A stretch of DNA of 46,175 bases, from assembly GCA_017471185.1 (NCBI GenBank), contig JAFUVZ010000084.1:1-46175 (forward strand), in the 5' to 3' direction. The position numbers and the translations under genes are program-made. Position 1 is the first letter of the stretch. Every line of letters starts with the position of its first letter. This document shows, piece by piece, positions 24,718 to 33,872 of the stretch. The notes under the pieces are model-generated. The model was not told the origin of the DNA. It did no database searches and saw nothing but the letters and a program-made list of their open reading frames with translations. The DNA comes from Bacteroidaceae bacterium (GTDB lineage Bacteria > Bacteroidota > Bacteroidia > Bacteroidales > Bacteroidaceae).

Positions 24718-26499
24718 TCAGTCTAATTTCAGAACGGCGAGGAAGGCCTTCTGTGGCACTTCCACATTACCGATCTGCTTCATGCGTTTCTTGCCTCGCT
24801 TCTGCTTCTCAAGCAACTTGCGCTTACGGCTTACGTCGCCACCATAACACTTGGCGGTAACGTCCTTACGCACCTGCTTGATAGTTTCACGGGCGATGAT
24901 CTTAGCGCCGATGGCAGCCTGTACGGCAATATCGAACTGCTGTCGTGGAATTAGTTCCTTCAGTTTCTCACACATACGTCGTCCCAGGTCATAAGCATTG
25001 CTCTCATGTGTCAACGTAGAGAGCGCATCTACTGGCTCTCCGTTCAGCAGGATATCCAGCTTAATGAGTTTGGAAGGACGGAAACCGTTAGGGTGGTAGT
25101 CGAATGAGGCATAGCCTTTCGAGATGCTCTTCAACTTATCGTAAAAATCAATCACGATTTCACCCAGCGGAATATCATAGTAAATCTCCACACGGTTACC
25201 GCTCACGTATTCCTGCTTCACCAATTCACCACGCTTGCCTAAGCAGAGCGTCATAATCGGACCGATGTAATCAGTTGCGGTAATAATGCTGGCCCTGATG
25301 TAAGGCTCGTCGATATGGTCGATGGTGGTAGGGTCGGGCATAGAGCCTGGGTTATGTACCTCAGTCATGACCCCGTGCTTGTCGTACACATTATAACTTA
25401 CGTTGGGTACGGTAGTAATCACATCCATGTCGAACTCACGGTCCAGTCGTTCCTGCACAATCTCCATGTGGAGCAAGCCGAGGAATCCGCAACGGAACCC
25501 GAAGCCCAAGGCGACGGATGACTCCGCCTGGAAAGTAAGGGCAGCATCGTTGAGCTGAAGTTTCTCCAAGCTGGCACGAAGATTCTCATAATCTTCTGGT
25601 GCGATGGGATAGACTCCGGCAAACACCATTGGCTTCACTTCCTCGAATCCTGAAATGGCTTCGCTGCAAGGACGGGCAATGTGCGTGATGGTATCACCTA
25701 CACGTACCTCCGTAGATGTCTTGATGCCACTGATGATATAACCCACGTCACCTGTACGAAGCTCAGGACGAGGCACCATGTCCATCTTCAGCACACCCAC
25801 TTCATCAGCGTCATACTCTTTTCCTGTATTGAAAAACTTAACCTTGTCTCCTTTGCGTATCACGCCATTCACCACCTTGAAATAGGCGATGATGCCACGG
25901 AAGGAATTGAATACGGAGTCGAAGATCAATGCCTGAAGCGGTGCTTCTTCATCACCTTCGGGATGAGGCACGCGCTCCACGATGGCGTTCAGGATTTCCT
26001 CAACGCCTAAACCTGTCCTGGCACTGGCGCGGATGATGTCCTTACGGTCGCATCCAAGCAATTCCACAATCTCATCCTCCACTTCGTCGGGCATGGCGTT
26101 TGGCATATCGCACTTATTGATGATAGGAATGATCTCGAGGTCGTGCTCCAACGCCATATAGAGGTTAGAGATGGTCTGTGCCTGCACACCCTGACTGGCA
26201 TCCACCACCAGTAACGCTCCTTCGCAAGCAGCGATACTGCGGCTTACCTCATAGCTGAAGTCCACGTGTCCCGGAGTGTCAATCAGGTTGAGTATATAGT
26301 TCTCTCCCTGATACTGATACTCCATCTGGATGGCATGGCTCTTGATGGTGATGCCACGCTCTTTCTCCAGTTCCATGTCATCAAGCATTTGTCCTTCAGT
26401 AATCTGAATGGTATGGGTAAACTCCAGCAGGCGGTCTGCCAGCGTACTCTTGCCGTGGTCAATGTGGGCAATGATGCAGAAATTACGTATGTTTTTCAT
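24718..26499 (-). CDS. lepA: Elongation factor 4 (LepA) GTPase
   Basis: 593 aa. Ribosome-binding translational GTPase that affects initiation and elongation, and can back-translocate tRNAs in vitro. G1 AHIDHGKST (11-19), the switch region [13 protein letters not shown] (G3) and NKCD (G4) identify the GTPase domain. EF-G-like domains follow, and the C-terminal LepA-specific domain ends with [35 protein letters not shown]. The ATG at 26499 matches the family start [16 protein letters not shown]; the open frame extends 27 codons upstream inside map. It overlaps the map stop codon by 4 bases (ATGA), indicating a coupled operon. Confidence 0.97.
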   Translation of the reverse strand: MKNIRNFCIIAHIDHGKSTLADRLLEFTHTIQITEGQMLDDMELEKERGITIKSHAIQMEYQYQGENYILNLIDTPGHVDFSYEVSRSIAACEGALLVVDASQGVQAQTISNLYMALEHDLEIIPIINKCDMPNAMPDEVEDEIVELLGCDRKDIIRASARTGLGVEEILNAIVERVPHPEGDEEAPLQALIFDSVFNSFRGIIAYFKVVNGVIRKGDKVKFFNTGKEYDADEVGVLKMDMVPRPELRTGDVGYIISGIKTSTEVRVGDTITHIARPCSEAISGFEEVKPMVFAGVYPIAPEDYENLRASLEKLQLNDAALTFQAESSVALGFGFRCGFLGLLHMEIVQERLDREFDMDVITTVPNVSYNVYDKHGVMTEVHNPGSMPDPTTIDHIDEPYIRASIITATDYIGPIMTLCLGKRGELVKQEYVSGNRVEIYYDIPLGEIVIDFYDKLKSISKGYASFDYHPNGFRPSKLIKLDILLNGEPVDALSTLTHESNAYDLGRRMCEKLKELIPRQQFDIAVQAAIGAKIIARETIKQVRKDVTAKCYGGDVSRKRKLLEKQKRGKKRMKQIGNVEVPQKAFLAVLKLD

Positions 26500-27356
26500 T
26501 CGCAGAGTATTTCGTTTCCTGTTTCTGTTATCAAGATATGGCTCTCCCATTGTGCAGAGGGCAGCCCGTCTTCCGTGCATACCGTCCAGCCGTCATCCTC
26601 ATCAATGAATACCTGGTACTTACCCATGTTGATCATTGGCTCGATAGTGAACGTCATACCAGGCACCAGCACCATACCCGTGCCAGCCTTGCCGTAATGG
26701 TTTACGTTAGGATCTTCATGGAACTTCACACCGCAGCCATGACCGCAGAGATCGCGCACCACGCTGTAACCGTTACTCTCGGCATGCTTCTGGATGGCTT
26801 CGCCAATATCGCCCAAACGTGCCCAAGGCTTTGCTACTTCCACACCGATGTCCCGGCACTCTTTAGCGACGCGTACCAGTTTCTGGTTGGCCTCGCTCAC
26901 ATTACCTATCATAAACATACGGCTGGCATCTGCGAAATAACCTTTGTAGATGGTGGTCAGGTCAACGTTGACGATGTCACCGTCCTTAATAACTTCCTTC
27001 ACGCTGGGGATACCATGACATACCACATCATTGATGCTGATGCACGAACTCTTGGGAAAACCTTCATACAGGAATGGAGCCGGAATGGCATCATGGTCAG
27101 TGGTGAAAGCATATACCGCATGGTCAATCTCTGCGGTAGTCACGCCTTCCTTCACCAATGGGGTGATATAGTCGAGCAGGGCTTTGTTTATCTTGGCTGC
27201 GGCACGTATGCCGTCAATCTGTTCTTTAGTCCTCAGCAAAGTGCGCTTAGGCATGTGATAGCCCCTGCGGATGCATTCCTGCACCTTATCTTCCACTTCT
27301 TTGCTATAACCATTAGGGGTGAACTTATTGCCCCCGAAAAATTTCTTCATACTCAT
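26496..27356 (-). CDS. map: Methionine aminopeptidase, type I
   Basis: 286 aa. Removes the initiator Met from new proteins. The pita-bread fold has all five metal ligands: Asp132 (NVDLT), Asp143 (ADASRMF), His206 (GHGCG), Glu239 (FTIEPM) and Glu271 (QWESH), plus the substrate His114 (CHGIP). An N-terminal extension of about 40 residues ([29 protein letters not shown]) precedes the catalytic domain and might bind the ribosome; that is a guess. Two in-frame ATGs (27356 and 27350) are possible. It has a perfect promoter 29 bp upstream and overlaps lepA by 4 bases. Confidence 0.96.
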   Translation of the reverse strand: MSMKKFFGGNKFTPNGYSKEVEDKVQECIRRGYHMPKRTLLRTKEQIDGIRAAAKINKALLDYITPLVKEGVTTAEIDHAVYAFTTDHDAIPAPFLYEGFPKSSCISINDVVCHGIPSVKEVIKDGDIVNVDLTTIYKGYFADASRMFMIGNVSEANQKLVRVAKECRDIGVEVAKPWARLGDIGEAIQKHAESNGYSVVRDLCGHGCGVKFHEDPNVNHYGKAGTGMVLVPGMTFTIEPMINMGKYQVFIDEDDGWTVCTEDGLPSAQWESHILITETGNEILCE

Positions 27357-27384
27357 ATTAAGATATCTCGATAGAATTTAGCTG

Positions 27385-27416
27385 CAAAGATAATGCAATC
27401 TGAAGAAAGTGCCAAA
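27385..27416 (-). promoter_or_regulatory. Promoter of map-lepA
   Basis: Minus-strand TTTG (27416-27413), exactly 20 bp, TATCTTTG (27392-27385). Perfect consensus; the leader is about 22 nt. Confidence 0.8.
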
Positions 27417-27470
27417 TTTATTGCTGATTGATAGATATATTTTAGTGGTGTGGTTAATAATTGTTAATTA

Positions 27471-27501
27471 ATTGGGGGGCATGCAAGATTTCATATTTTT
27501 G
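27471..27501 (+). promoter_or_regulatory. Promoter of the BACON lipoprotein gene
   Basis: ATTG (27471-27474), a 19-bp spacer and TATTTTTG (27494-27501). One mismatch in the -33 box; the leader to the ATG at 27539 is about 30 nt. Confidence 0.6.
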
Positions 27502-27538
27502 ATGTTTAATGGTAAATAAACAAACAATTTTGAAGATT

Positions 27539-27967
27539 ATGATGAAACCAAGTTTTTATTTGACAGCATTTGCTGTACTGGCGTTGACTGCTACTTCCTG
27601 CGATAATAACATTGAAACGGAACAGTTCATTGAGGCTCCATCCATAGCCTTGCAGAATACAGCCGGCTTTTGTGTGTTGGCTTCCTCAGGTGGAACAGCC
27701 ACCATTTCCTTTTCTGCAAACGGGAACTGGTCGGCTGAACTGATTGGCGAGGAAGAGAAAGACTGGATTGTCGTTTCTCCACAAAAGGGTAGCGCAGGTG
27801 ATGTTACACTAACTCTCACTGCCCTTGAAAATAATTCGCTTTATAACAGGCAAGCCACTTTGCATCTGATGAATGATACGGTTTCGGTAGATGTCTCTGT
27901 GGGACAGCCTGCACGCCAGTATGAAGTGCTGATGGAACTGTATGATCGTAAATATAAACTCAATTGA
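27539..27967 (+). CDS. BACON-domain lipoprotein
   Basis: 142 aa. An N-terminal lipoprotein signal (hydrophobic 4-17, then TATSC with Cys21) suggests a lipid-anchored envelope protein; no acidic surface-export motif is obvious beyond DNNIETE. Residues about 45-130 form one BACON domain: SSGGTATISFSANGNWSAEL, the tryptophan pair in NWSA...DWIVVSP, then QKGSAGDVTLTL and a closing VSVGQPA. BACON domains are thought to bind glycans or mucin and usually precede catalytic modules; here the domain stands alone. Two ATGs (27539, 27542) are equivalent candidates, and an in-frame ATG at 27509 would put ten extra residues before the signal. The final codons overlap the 3' end of the convergent amidase-like gene by 8 bp. 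Confidence 0.82.
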   Translation: MMKPSFYLTAFAVLALTATSCDNNIETEQFIEAPSIALQNTAGFCVLASSGGTATISFSANGNWSAELIGEEEKDWIVVSPQKGSAGDVTLTLTALENNSLYNRQATLHLMNDTVSVDVSVGQPARQYEVLMELYDRKYKLN

Positions 27968-30857
27968 CCAGAAAGCGTAGCACTGAAGCCATGATATGCT
28001 CTCGGTCTGTGGCATCTGTAATGGCCTCAAATGGGAAAGCCATGCTAAAGGTGTGGTAGCCGGGACCTTTGTAAGCCACTGCCGCACTCTCATTGGTATC
28101 GGTATATACCATGGCCGTGAAGGCATCAGATACTGCTACAATGATGTCGCTACTGCTTACTGCGTAGCAATGGGCATTCAATGCAGTCGGGAAATTAACC
28201 GTGCGGTTCATTCCGTATGCACCTGCCAGGGATGAGTCATTGCGATGCTCTGCCCCAAACTGATATTTGAATACGTCTTGGGTAAACATGGCATCATTGT
28301 CACTGAGCATGTCTCTTCCCAAATAGGCTCCGCTTACAAACACATTCCCGCCTGTCGATGTATAGGCTTTCAAGACAGTCTGCATCTCCCGGCTGAAGGT
28401 TTTATAGGTCTGCCCGAAAAGGGGGTGAGCGTCGGGATCGTTCTTCTCCATTCCCAGGATATAGTCTATAGCGGCATAGCCTTCTGGCGATACATAGCCG
28501 GCTTCCAATGCTTCGTCACTGGTGGATGCGAAACTGTAGATTTTGGCAGAGGCGATGGCTTGTCCGTGCACCACAGGATAATCGAAGGTATTGCCTCCGA
28601 ATGTCAGCCCTTCCCATTCTTTGTCTGTGTCTCCACGCAGACTCTCGCGAGCCGTGCGGCTGAAGTTCTTCTGCCTGCCCCCTGTGGAGATGTCATGGTG
28701 ATAGGCCACGCCGGCATCAACGTCAAAATCAAAGCCCGCATCCTCTGCAGTATTGATGACGGCAGGTGGAGCCAGACGGTCGAAGCCATTAACTATCAGA
28801 ATCTTTGATGTCTCTTGAGAAGACTTGTATGCTGACAACACTTCACTGGGCATGCTTTCACCCCCCTTGTTGATGGCTGTAACCTTGAAGGAATAGAGCA
28901 AATCCGGTTGCAGCTCTATGTTTAGTGACGGCTCATCTACACGGATGCCGTTGTCGAAATCCCCGTCTCCTATGCGCATATAGATAATGTATGCGTCAGG
29001 CTTGGCAGAAGGCTCCAACGGATCATTGACAGGTTGCCAACTGAGCTGCAGGGTGTTGCCGCTGCTGAACTGTGTGGCGAAATGACTCACTGGTAGGGGT
29101 TGTGCCGTATAATCATCGCCATGCTGAGTGGTGACGAAGCGAAGGATAGCCTTATAGATGGCCCGGGCCAGGGTGAACTTAAAGTTGGGGTCATGGCCGA
29201 AACGCATATCCTCAAAATTCTGGTGACTCAGTGTCTCTAAGATAGCAGATGGGACTACGGGAAGACGTGTCTCGGAATAGTTTCGGTTCCACATGGCACG
29301 CCTGCGCCAGTATTTGGGATAAGTGGCCCGAATGTCATTGACTACTTGCGTATGCAGCAGGTCAGCCAGGTCTCTGGAAGCATAGCGGTCTGTCCCGGCA
29401 GCCAGCAAACCTTCATTGAAATCAGTTGTATAGACGGTTAACGAACCGAAGATGCTGTCTTCTTTGGCAATGCCGGCATCACTATGTACGGAGAAAACGG
29501 TCTCAAACGGAACTTTCATACCCACTTCGTCGGGGTTGAAGATAGAGCCACCGGAGAGATAGTTCACCGTCTTTGAACGCACATTGATATCATCATTGTA
29601 ATCATTCTTACCTTCATAAGTAGAGTAGATGCTGTCGTGCATGCCAGCCCATTGTGCCCAATACCTGGCTCCTTCCAGATAACGTGGCATGCCGCTTAAA
29701 GTGCCTTCTCTGAGCATGTTGCCCATGCCTCCGCCAAAGCGTACGGCATCAGCTGTCACGATACCCTCCTCGCGGCTCTCATTACTCAGCGTTACCATGT
29801 TATTCTGATTCTTGCCCTTGGTGAAATGATAGGTGCCCAGATATACCCAGGTGCCACCACCCATCTGCTGGTTCACCTGTATCTCTGTGATGGTTCCGCT
29901 GTGGTAAACTTTGTAATGGGCATCGGAAACACTGCGTGGCAATGATTGGTAACTGACATATACAGCATAGTCGCCAGTCTTCGGGATATCGGGAATCCAC
30001 TGAACCAGAGCATTTGCGTCTTTCTCAGTAAAAGCGTAACGGGCTGTGCCTGTCTTGAAAGGATTCTCACCATAACTGTAATTGCGTTTCCATTGTGCAA
30101 AGCCTACACTGTCAGAGCGCATCCAGCTTGATTTCTTACTCTCAATCTCCCTATATTCGGAACGGGAAAACGGCATTCCGTCGTTATCCACCACCACTTC
30201 GTGTGTCTGGATGTCTCTTTCACGGGGGGTATAGACTATAGCTCCAGCGTTTTCTAACATTGGAATCAGGAATGGCAGTACGATACTTTGGGTAAACTGG
30301 TCTTCTGTGGTGCCGTAAAGGCGAGGCCGTTGCCATCGCCATTCCTTACGCTTAACATCATAATAGTAACCATGGCTCTGCCATAAAGCGATATGTCTGT
30401 TCTCCAGGCCTTTGCTGGCAGTGTATGGGCGAGACAGGTTTTTGGTCCATGGATTGCCTTTATATTCTAATCCACGGAACAAGCGTGACCTGTCCTTGTC
30501 TTTGGCAAAATAATTAGGAATCAGTTGTTCAATGGGACGCTCTCCACTCAAGATGGTCAGTTCATAGCCCTGGTATTCATGAGGAATCATACTCGTGAAG
30601 TCGCGATAAAACTGCTGTACGTTTTCCTGACGCATAGGGATATAGGCAAGCCTTAGACTGACAAATACGTCCAGCTTACGGTTGTCATTATCGATCTTGA
30701 TGCTATCCACAGCCAGTTTCTCCAGTTTGACATCGGGATCCACATAGCCTCCCAGGTAATAGTTCAACCTCTCCATCAGCTGGTCCTGTGGATTCTGTGC
30801 TGAGATGCCTGCCGATATCAGCAGGCAAGCTAACAATATGTAATTCTTAATGTTCAA
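27960..30857 (-). CDS. Secreted amidase-like protein (golvesin + fn3; annotated xanthan lyase in relatives)
   Basis: 965 aa with signal peptide MNIKNYILLACLLISAGISA. A catalytic-looking core resembles zinc N-acetylmuramoyl-L-alanine amidases (Amidase_3): IALWQSHGYYYD as a first His motif, FSVHSDAG as a second, and PSAILETLSHQNFEDMRF as the Glu motif. A golvesin-C/xanthan-lyase-type beta domain is inserted at about 272-374, a fibronectin III module lies at about 590-676, and an alpha/beta C-terminal region follows (KILIVNGFDRLAPP). Relatives are often labelled xanthan lyase; cell-wall hydrolysis is the better reading of the motifs, but it is inference. The only possible start before the signal peptide is TTG, which lies inside a heptamer repeat, with an in-frame TGA two codons upstream. 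Last gene of a four-gene operon. Confidence 0.8.
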   Translation of the reverse strand: MNIKNYILLACLLISAGISAQNPQDQLMERLNYYLGGYVDPDVKLEKLAVDSIKIDNDNRKLDVFVSLRLAYIPMRQENVQQFYRDFTSMIPHEYQGYELTILSGERPIEQLIPNYFAKDKDRSRLFRGLEYKGNPWTKNLSRPYTASKGLENRHIALWQSHGYYYDVKRKEWRWQRPRLYGTTEDQFTQSIVLPFLIPMLENAGAIVYTPRERDIQTHEVVVDNDGMPFSRSEYREIESKKSSWMRSDSVGFAQWKRNYSYGENPFKTGTARYAFTEKDANALVQWIPDIPKTGDYAVYVSYQSLPRSVSDAHYKVYHSGTITEIQVNQQMGGGTWVYLGTYHFTKGKNQNNMVTLSNESREEGIVTADAVRFGGGMGNMLREGTLSGMPRYLEGARYWAQWAGMHDSIYSTYEGKNDYNDDINVRSKTVNYLSGGSIFNPDEVGMKVPFETVFSVHSDAGIAKEDSIFGSLTVYTTDFNEGLLAAGTDRYASRDLADLLHTQVVNDIRATYPKYWRRRAMWNRNYSETRLPVVPSAILETLSHQNFEDMRFGHDPNFKFTLARAIYKAILRFVTTQHGDDYTAQPLPVSHFATQFSSGNTLQLSWQPVNDPLEPSAKPDAYIIYMRIGDGDFDNGIRVDEPSLNIELQPDLLYSFKVTAINKGGESMPSEVLSAYKSSQETSKILIVNGFDRLAPPAVINTAEDAGFDFDVDAGVAYHHDISTGGRQKNFSRTARESLRGDTDKEWEGLTFGGNTFDYPVVHGQAIASAKIYSFASTSDEALEAGYVSPEGYAAIDYILGMEKNDPDAHPLFGQTYKTFSREMQTVLKAYTSTGGNVFVSGAYLGRDMLSDNDAMFTQDVFKYQFGAEHRNDSSLAGAYGMNRTVNFPTALNAHCYAVSSSDIIVAVSDAFTAMVYTDTNESAAVAYKGPGYHTFSMAFPFEAITDATDREHIMASVLRFLVN

Positions 30858-30907
30858 TGTTCAATGTTCAATGTTCAATGTTCAATGTTCAATGTTCAAT
30901 GTTCAAT
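30852..30907 (+). repeat. Heptamer tandem repeat, (GTTCAAT) x 8
   Basis: Eight perfect copies over 56 bp. They cover the last codons and TGA stop of the NagB/PIG-L gene (stop 30898-30896), the whole 38-bp intergenic gap and the TTG start of the amidase-like gene (30857-30855). In the direction of those genes the unit reads ATTGAAC, the opposite of the yebC copy. Because 7 is not a multiple of 3, every reading frame through the array meets TGA every 21 nt. Confidence 0.97.
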
Positions 30908-32887
30908 TGGTATATATTCCACAAACGCCTCCATCGCCTCATAGCAAGCCAGTCCCAGCTTGTCGTAGATGCTTGCCGTATTGCGGTTTCTGTCCTCACT
31001 GCGTTGCCAGAAAAGACGTTCGTCATTTCCTAAGAACGGGGCTGACTCCATCTGGCTTTGATGCCTCAATATCGCATTGCGCTTGGCTCTCAGTTCTTCA
31101 GGGCTGATAGGTACCGTCATCTCTATGTCTTCAATCTCCCATTCTGCCCATGCGCCACGATACATCCAGATGCGGCAATCATTAAGCCATGGTGCTTGCG
31201 CCTCTTTCTCTAAATCAATGGCAGCAAGTACGGCGTTGGTGCATACACGATGAGTGCCATGAGGGTCAGCCAGGTCGCCAGCCACGAATATCTGATGAGG
31301 CTGTACTTCCTGCAAGAGTTTCCTTACTGTCTCTACATCCTTTTCGCCGAGAGGGTTTTTCTGAATCCTGCCAGTTTCATAGAAAGGAAGGTCGAGGAAA
31401 TGAACCCTGCTGTGAGGTATGTTGTTGAAGGCGCAAGCGGTTCTGGCTTCTCCACGGCGTATCAGGCCTTTGATAGTCAGAATGTCGCGAGAGTCAATGT
31501 CTCCATCCTTCTTGTTCAGAATAAACTGTTTGATCTCCTGGTATTTCTGCTTGATAACCTCATCCTTCGCTGCATTGAAAAGCTGGTTGAAGCCATTGAT
31601 GAAATGCAGGTATCTTGTTACCTCCTCATCATTCACCGCAATGTTACCACTCGTCTCGTAAGCTACATGTACTTCATGCCCTTGCTGTACCAGTCTTCGG
31701 ATGGTTCCACCCATGGAAATCACATCGTCATCGGGATGAGGTGAAAATACCAATACACGTTTAGGGTAGGGCAGGGCACGCTCAGGGCGATAGGTGTCGT
31801 CAGCATTTGGTTTGCCACCAGGCCACCCTGTGATAGTGTGCTGAAGGTCATTGAATATCTTGATATTCACATTGTATGCAGAACCATAGATTGCCAGTAG
31901 TTCACTCAGTCCGTTCTCGTTATAATCCTTATTGGTGAGTTTTAGAATTGGCTTGCCGGTAGTCTGGCACAACCATACAATGGCACTACGGATCAGTTTG
32001 TCTGTCCATTCACAAGAAGTCACCAGCCAAGGATGGTGGATGCGTGTGAGATATGTAGCGGCAGATAAGTCGATTACCACTCTCGTATTATTGTGGTTTT
32101 GCAGGAATGACGCGGGAATCGTGTCCGTAATCGCTCCTTCCACACATGCCTTGATCATCCTCGCCTTATCCTCGCCCCAGGCCATCAGGTAAATCTTACG
32201 GGATGACAAGATGGTATGCATACCCATGGTAATGGAGCTCAGCGGAGGATTATTTCCAAACGAACGGGCTGCTTCAGCACGAGAATCATTATCGAGCAGA
32301 ATCAAACGGGTGGTGGAGTTGATGCGTGAGCCTGGCTCATTGAAAGCCACATTACCTAATCGCCCGATTCCTAAGAGGCAGATGTCTATGCCACCTGACT
32401 CTTGTATCTTTTGTTCGTAAGCCTCACAGAAACTGAAAATGTCGTTCTGACTAAGCGTGCCTGAAGGACTGTAAACTTGCTGTGGGTCTATATCGACATG
32501 ATTCAGCAGCATTTCATGCAACGCCTTGAGATTACTGTAGATAGGATTCTTTTCGAGCGGATAGAACTCATACAGGTTGAATACCGTCACATTGCTGAAA
32601 CTCAATCCTTCTTCCTGATACAGACGCACCAGCTCTGCATACAGTTGCCTTGGGGTTGCTCCGCCCGTCAGTACCATCACACAGCGTTTGCCCTGCTTTT
32701 GCTTCAGCCGGATAGTCTCCGCTATCTCTTTAGCAATCAGGCAAGACGCTTCGTCAGCGTTCTCGTAAATATAGGTAGGAATCTTCTCAAGCCGTGTCAG
32801 CACTGATTGCTCAAATGCGTTCTTCGGCTTGTAATACTTCACGTTCACGTGATTCAGCGTAATCTGTGATGTCAAGTTCATCCTCAT
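30896..32887 (-). CDS. NagB-like domain fused to PIG-L/LmbE deacetylase
   Basis: 663 aa, cytoplasmic, usually annotated glucosamine-6-phosphate deaminase (nagB). The N-terminal half (about 20-290) has the NagB/SugarP isomerase fold (VMVLTGGATP, GIGRLGNVAFNEP), but catalytic positions differ from E. coli NagB. Asp72 of MDEY becomes Tyr106 (NLYEF), and Asp141 and His143 of NDGH become Leu177 and Asn179; Glu148 is kept (Glu184). The C-terminal half (about 375-663) is a PIG-L/LmbE zinc deacetylase with an intact SPHPDDD motif (382-388) and a later DPHGTH. So N-deacetylation of an amino sugar is more likely than deamination. The last three residues and stop come from the heptamer repeat. The start overlaps the acyltransferase stop (ATGA). 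From memory the fusion is conserved in Bacteroidetes. Confidence 0.87.
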   Translation of the reverse strand: MRMNLTSQITLNHVNVKYYKPKNAFEQSVLTRLEKIPTYIYENADEASCLIAKEIAETIRLKQKQGKRCVMVLTGGATPRQLYAELVRLYQEEGLSFSNVTVFNLYEFYPLEKNPIYSNLKALHEMLLNHVDIDPQQVYSPSGTLSQNDIFSFCEAYEQKIQESGGIDICLLGIGRLGNVAFNEPGSRINSTTRLILLDNDSRAEAARSFGNNPPLSSITMGMHTILSSRKIYLMAWGEDKARMIKACVEGAITDTIPASFLQNHNNTRVVIDLSAATYLTRIHHPWLVTSCEWTDKLIRSAIVWLCQTTGKPILKLTNKDYNENGLSELLAIYGSAYNVNIKIFNDLQHTITGWPGGKPNADDTYRPERALPYPKRVLVFSPHPDDDVISMGGTIRRLVQQGHEVHVAYETSGNIAVNDEEVTRYLHFINGFNQLFNAAKDEVIKQKYQEIKQFILNKKDGDIDSRDILTIKGLIRRGEARTACAFNNIPHSRVHFLDLPFYETGRIQKNPLGEKDVETVRKLLQEVQPHQIFVAGDLADPHGTHRVCTNAVLAAIDLEKEAQAPWLNDCRIWMYRGAWAEWEIEDIEMTVPISPEELRAKRNAILRHQSQMESAPFLGNDERLFWQRSEDRNRNTASIYDKLGLACYEAMEAFVEYIPIEH

Positions 32888-33429
32888 ATCGTAAAGTTTT
32901 CGGGATGTTTCCCCTTGTAATCCTTGAAATACTGTTTAATTTCTATAATGTCTTTATCATAATCGCCTGTCGGAATGAATGTCCGGGTACACTCAACCAG
33001 CTTGCGGCTATAGTCCAGTCCGATTAACATGATGGGAACATGGGCATTCAAGGCGATATAATAAAACCCCTTTTTCCAGTTTGGATTCCGCTTCCTTGTA
33101 CCTTCTGGGGTTATGGCCATTGTCAGCTGCTGGCGTTCCTGAAAGAGTGTGGCAAGCTGTTCCGTCAGAGAGGTCTTCTTGCTTCGGTCAACAGGAATTC
33201 CTCCCATCCAACGGAATACAATACCCAATGGGAAGAAAAACCAATCTTTCTTCATCAGGAAACTGGTGTCTCTTCCCAGGGCGCCCCACAATAGTTTACC
33301 GACGAACAAATCCCAGTTCGAGGTATGTGGGGCTACACAAATCACACATTTGTTTTCGATGGGGACGGTAAAGTTTGTCTTCCATCCCAGTAGTTTGAAA
33401 TAGATAAATCTGAAAAGACTTTTTTTCAT
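32884..33429 (-). CDS. PlsC-type 1-acylglycerol-3-phosphate acyltransferase
   Basis: 181 aa, short for the family. Acyltransferase motif HTSNWD (His35, Asp40, the HX4D pair) and TPEGTR (108-112, glycerol-phosphate binding) are both present, with GGIPVDRSKK between them. The Trp-rich segment LMKKDWFFFPLGIVFRWMGG may lie on the membrane. It should transfer an acyl chain to a lysophospholipid-like acceptor at the inner membrane. Small PlsC paralogues like this in Bacteroidetes may act on lipids other than lysophosphatidic acid, so the acceptor is left open. The start codon shares a base with the upstream stop (TAATG) and its own stop overlaps the next start (ATGA), so it is tightly coupled in the operon. 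Confidence 0.88.
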   Translation of the reverse strand: MKKSLFRFIYFKLLGWKTNFTVPIENKCVICVAPHTSNWDLFVGKLLWGALGRDTSFLMKKDWFFFPLGIVFRWMGGIPVDRSKKTSLTEQLATLFQERQQLTMAITPEGTRKRNPNWKKGFYYIALNAHVPIMLIGLDYSRKLVECTRTFIPTGDYDKDIIEIKQYFKDYKGKHPENFTI

Positions 33430-33710
33430 TATTTATCCGCTAATGTTAATTTGTCGATTGCGTCAATGATTTCGGTAACCTTTTGGTCGAATTCAGCATG
33501 AAAATGTTTGTAGAAACCTTTCACGTTCCCAGGTTCCGTGTGACTGATACGACTTAAAAACTCATCCTGCATTTTCAGGATGTCGGTCAATACTTCATCC
33601 GCCATGTGAGGATTCACACCCTTGATGTAAAGCTTGGCGGCCAGGCATTCAGCAAATAAAGCGCTTGTTACTTCGTTCACAAACTGTTTCAGGTCTTTTC
33701 TTTTAGCCAT
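33429..33710 (-). CDS. Conserved small protein of unknown function
   Basis: 93 aa, no signal peptide, predicted all-helical and charged, with two His residues in a YKHFHAEFD segment and a Cys at about residue 23. I recall similar short proteins in other Bacteroidetes, always uncharacterised; I know no function. It is first in the operon small protein-acyltransferase-NagB/PIG-L-amidase, and its stop codon shares one base with the acyltransferase start (TAATG). A one-mismatch -7 box (minus-strand TATCTTTA, 33758-33751) lies 41 bp upstream. Its tight coupling suggests a partner or regulator of the acyltransferase, which is inference only. Confidence 0.8.
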   Translation of the reverse strand: MAKRKDLKQFVNEVTSALFAECLAAKLYIKGVNPHMADEVLTDILKMQDEFLSRISHTEPGNVKGFYKHFHAEFDQKVTEIIDAIDKLTLADK

Positions 33711-33799
33711 TTTAATTCCCTCCTGTAAATTGATTATTTGGATTCAGGTGTAAAGATAATAAAATATTTCTAAATACCGTCATAACATGGACATATTTA

Positions 33800-33831
33800 T
33801 TTGCATATCTGCTGAAAAATAGCGATATTTG
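33800..33831 (+). promoter_or_regulatory. Promoter of pfp
   Basis: TTTG (33800-33803), 20-bp spacer, GATATTTG (33824-33831), one mismatch in the -7 box. The leader to the ATG at 33873 is about 35 nt. Confidence 0.6.
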
Positions 33832-33872
33832 CAGTCCGAAATCGTGTAAACAAATTTTATATAGAAAGAAAA

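Noticed and set aside
26538-27374. 278-codon plus-strand frame antisense to map
   Set aside because: map has every catalytic residue on the other strand; the antisense peptide shows no domain and results from codon bias.
30852-30907. CRISPR array
   Set aside because: The unit is 7 bp and repeats without spacers; no cas genes are present.
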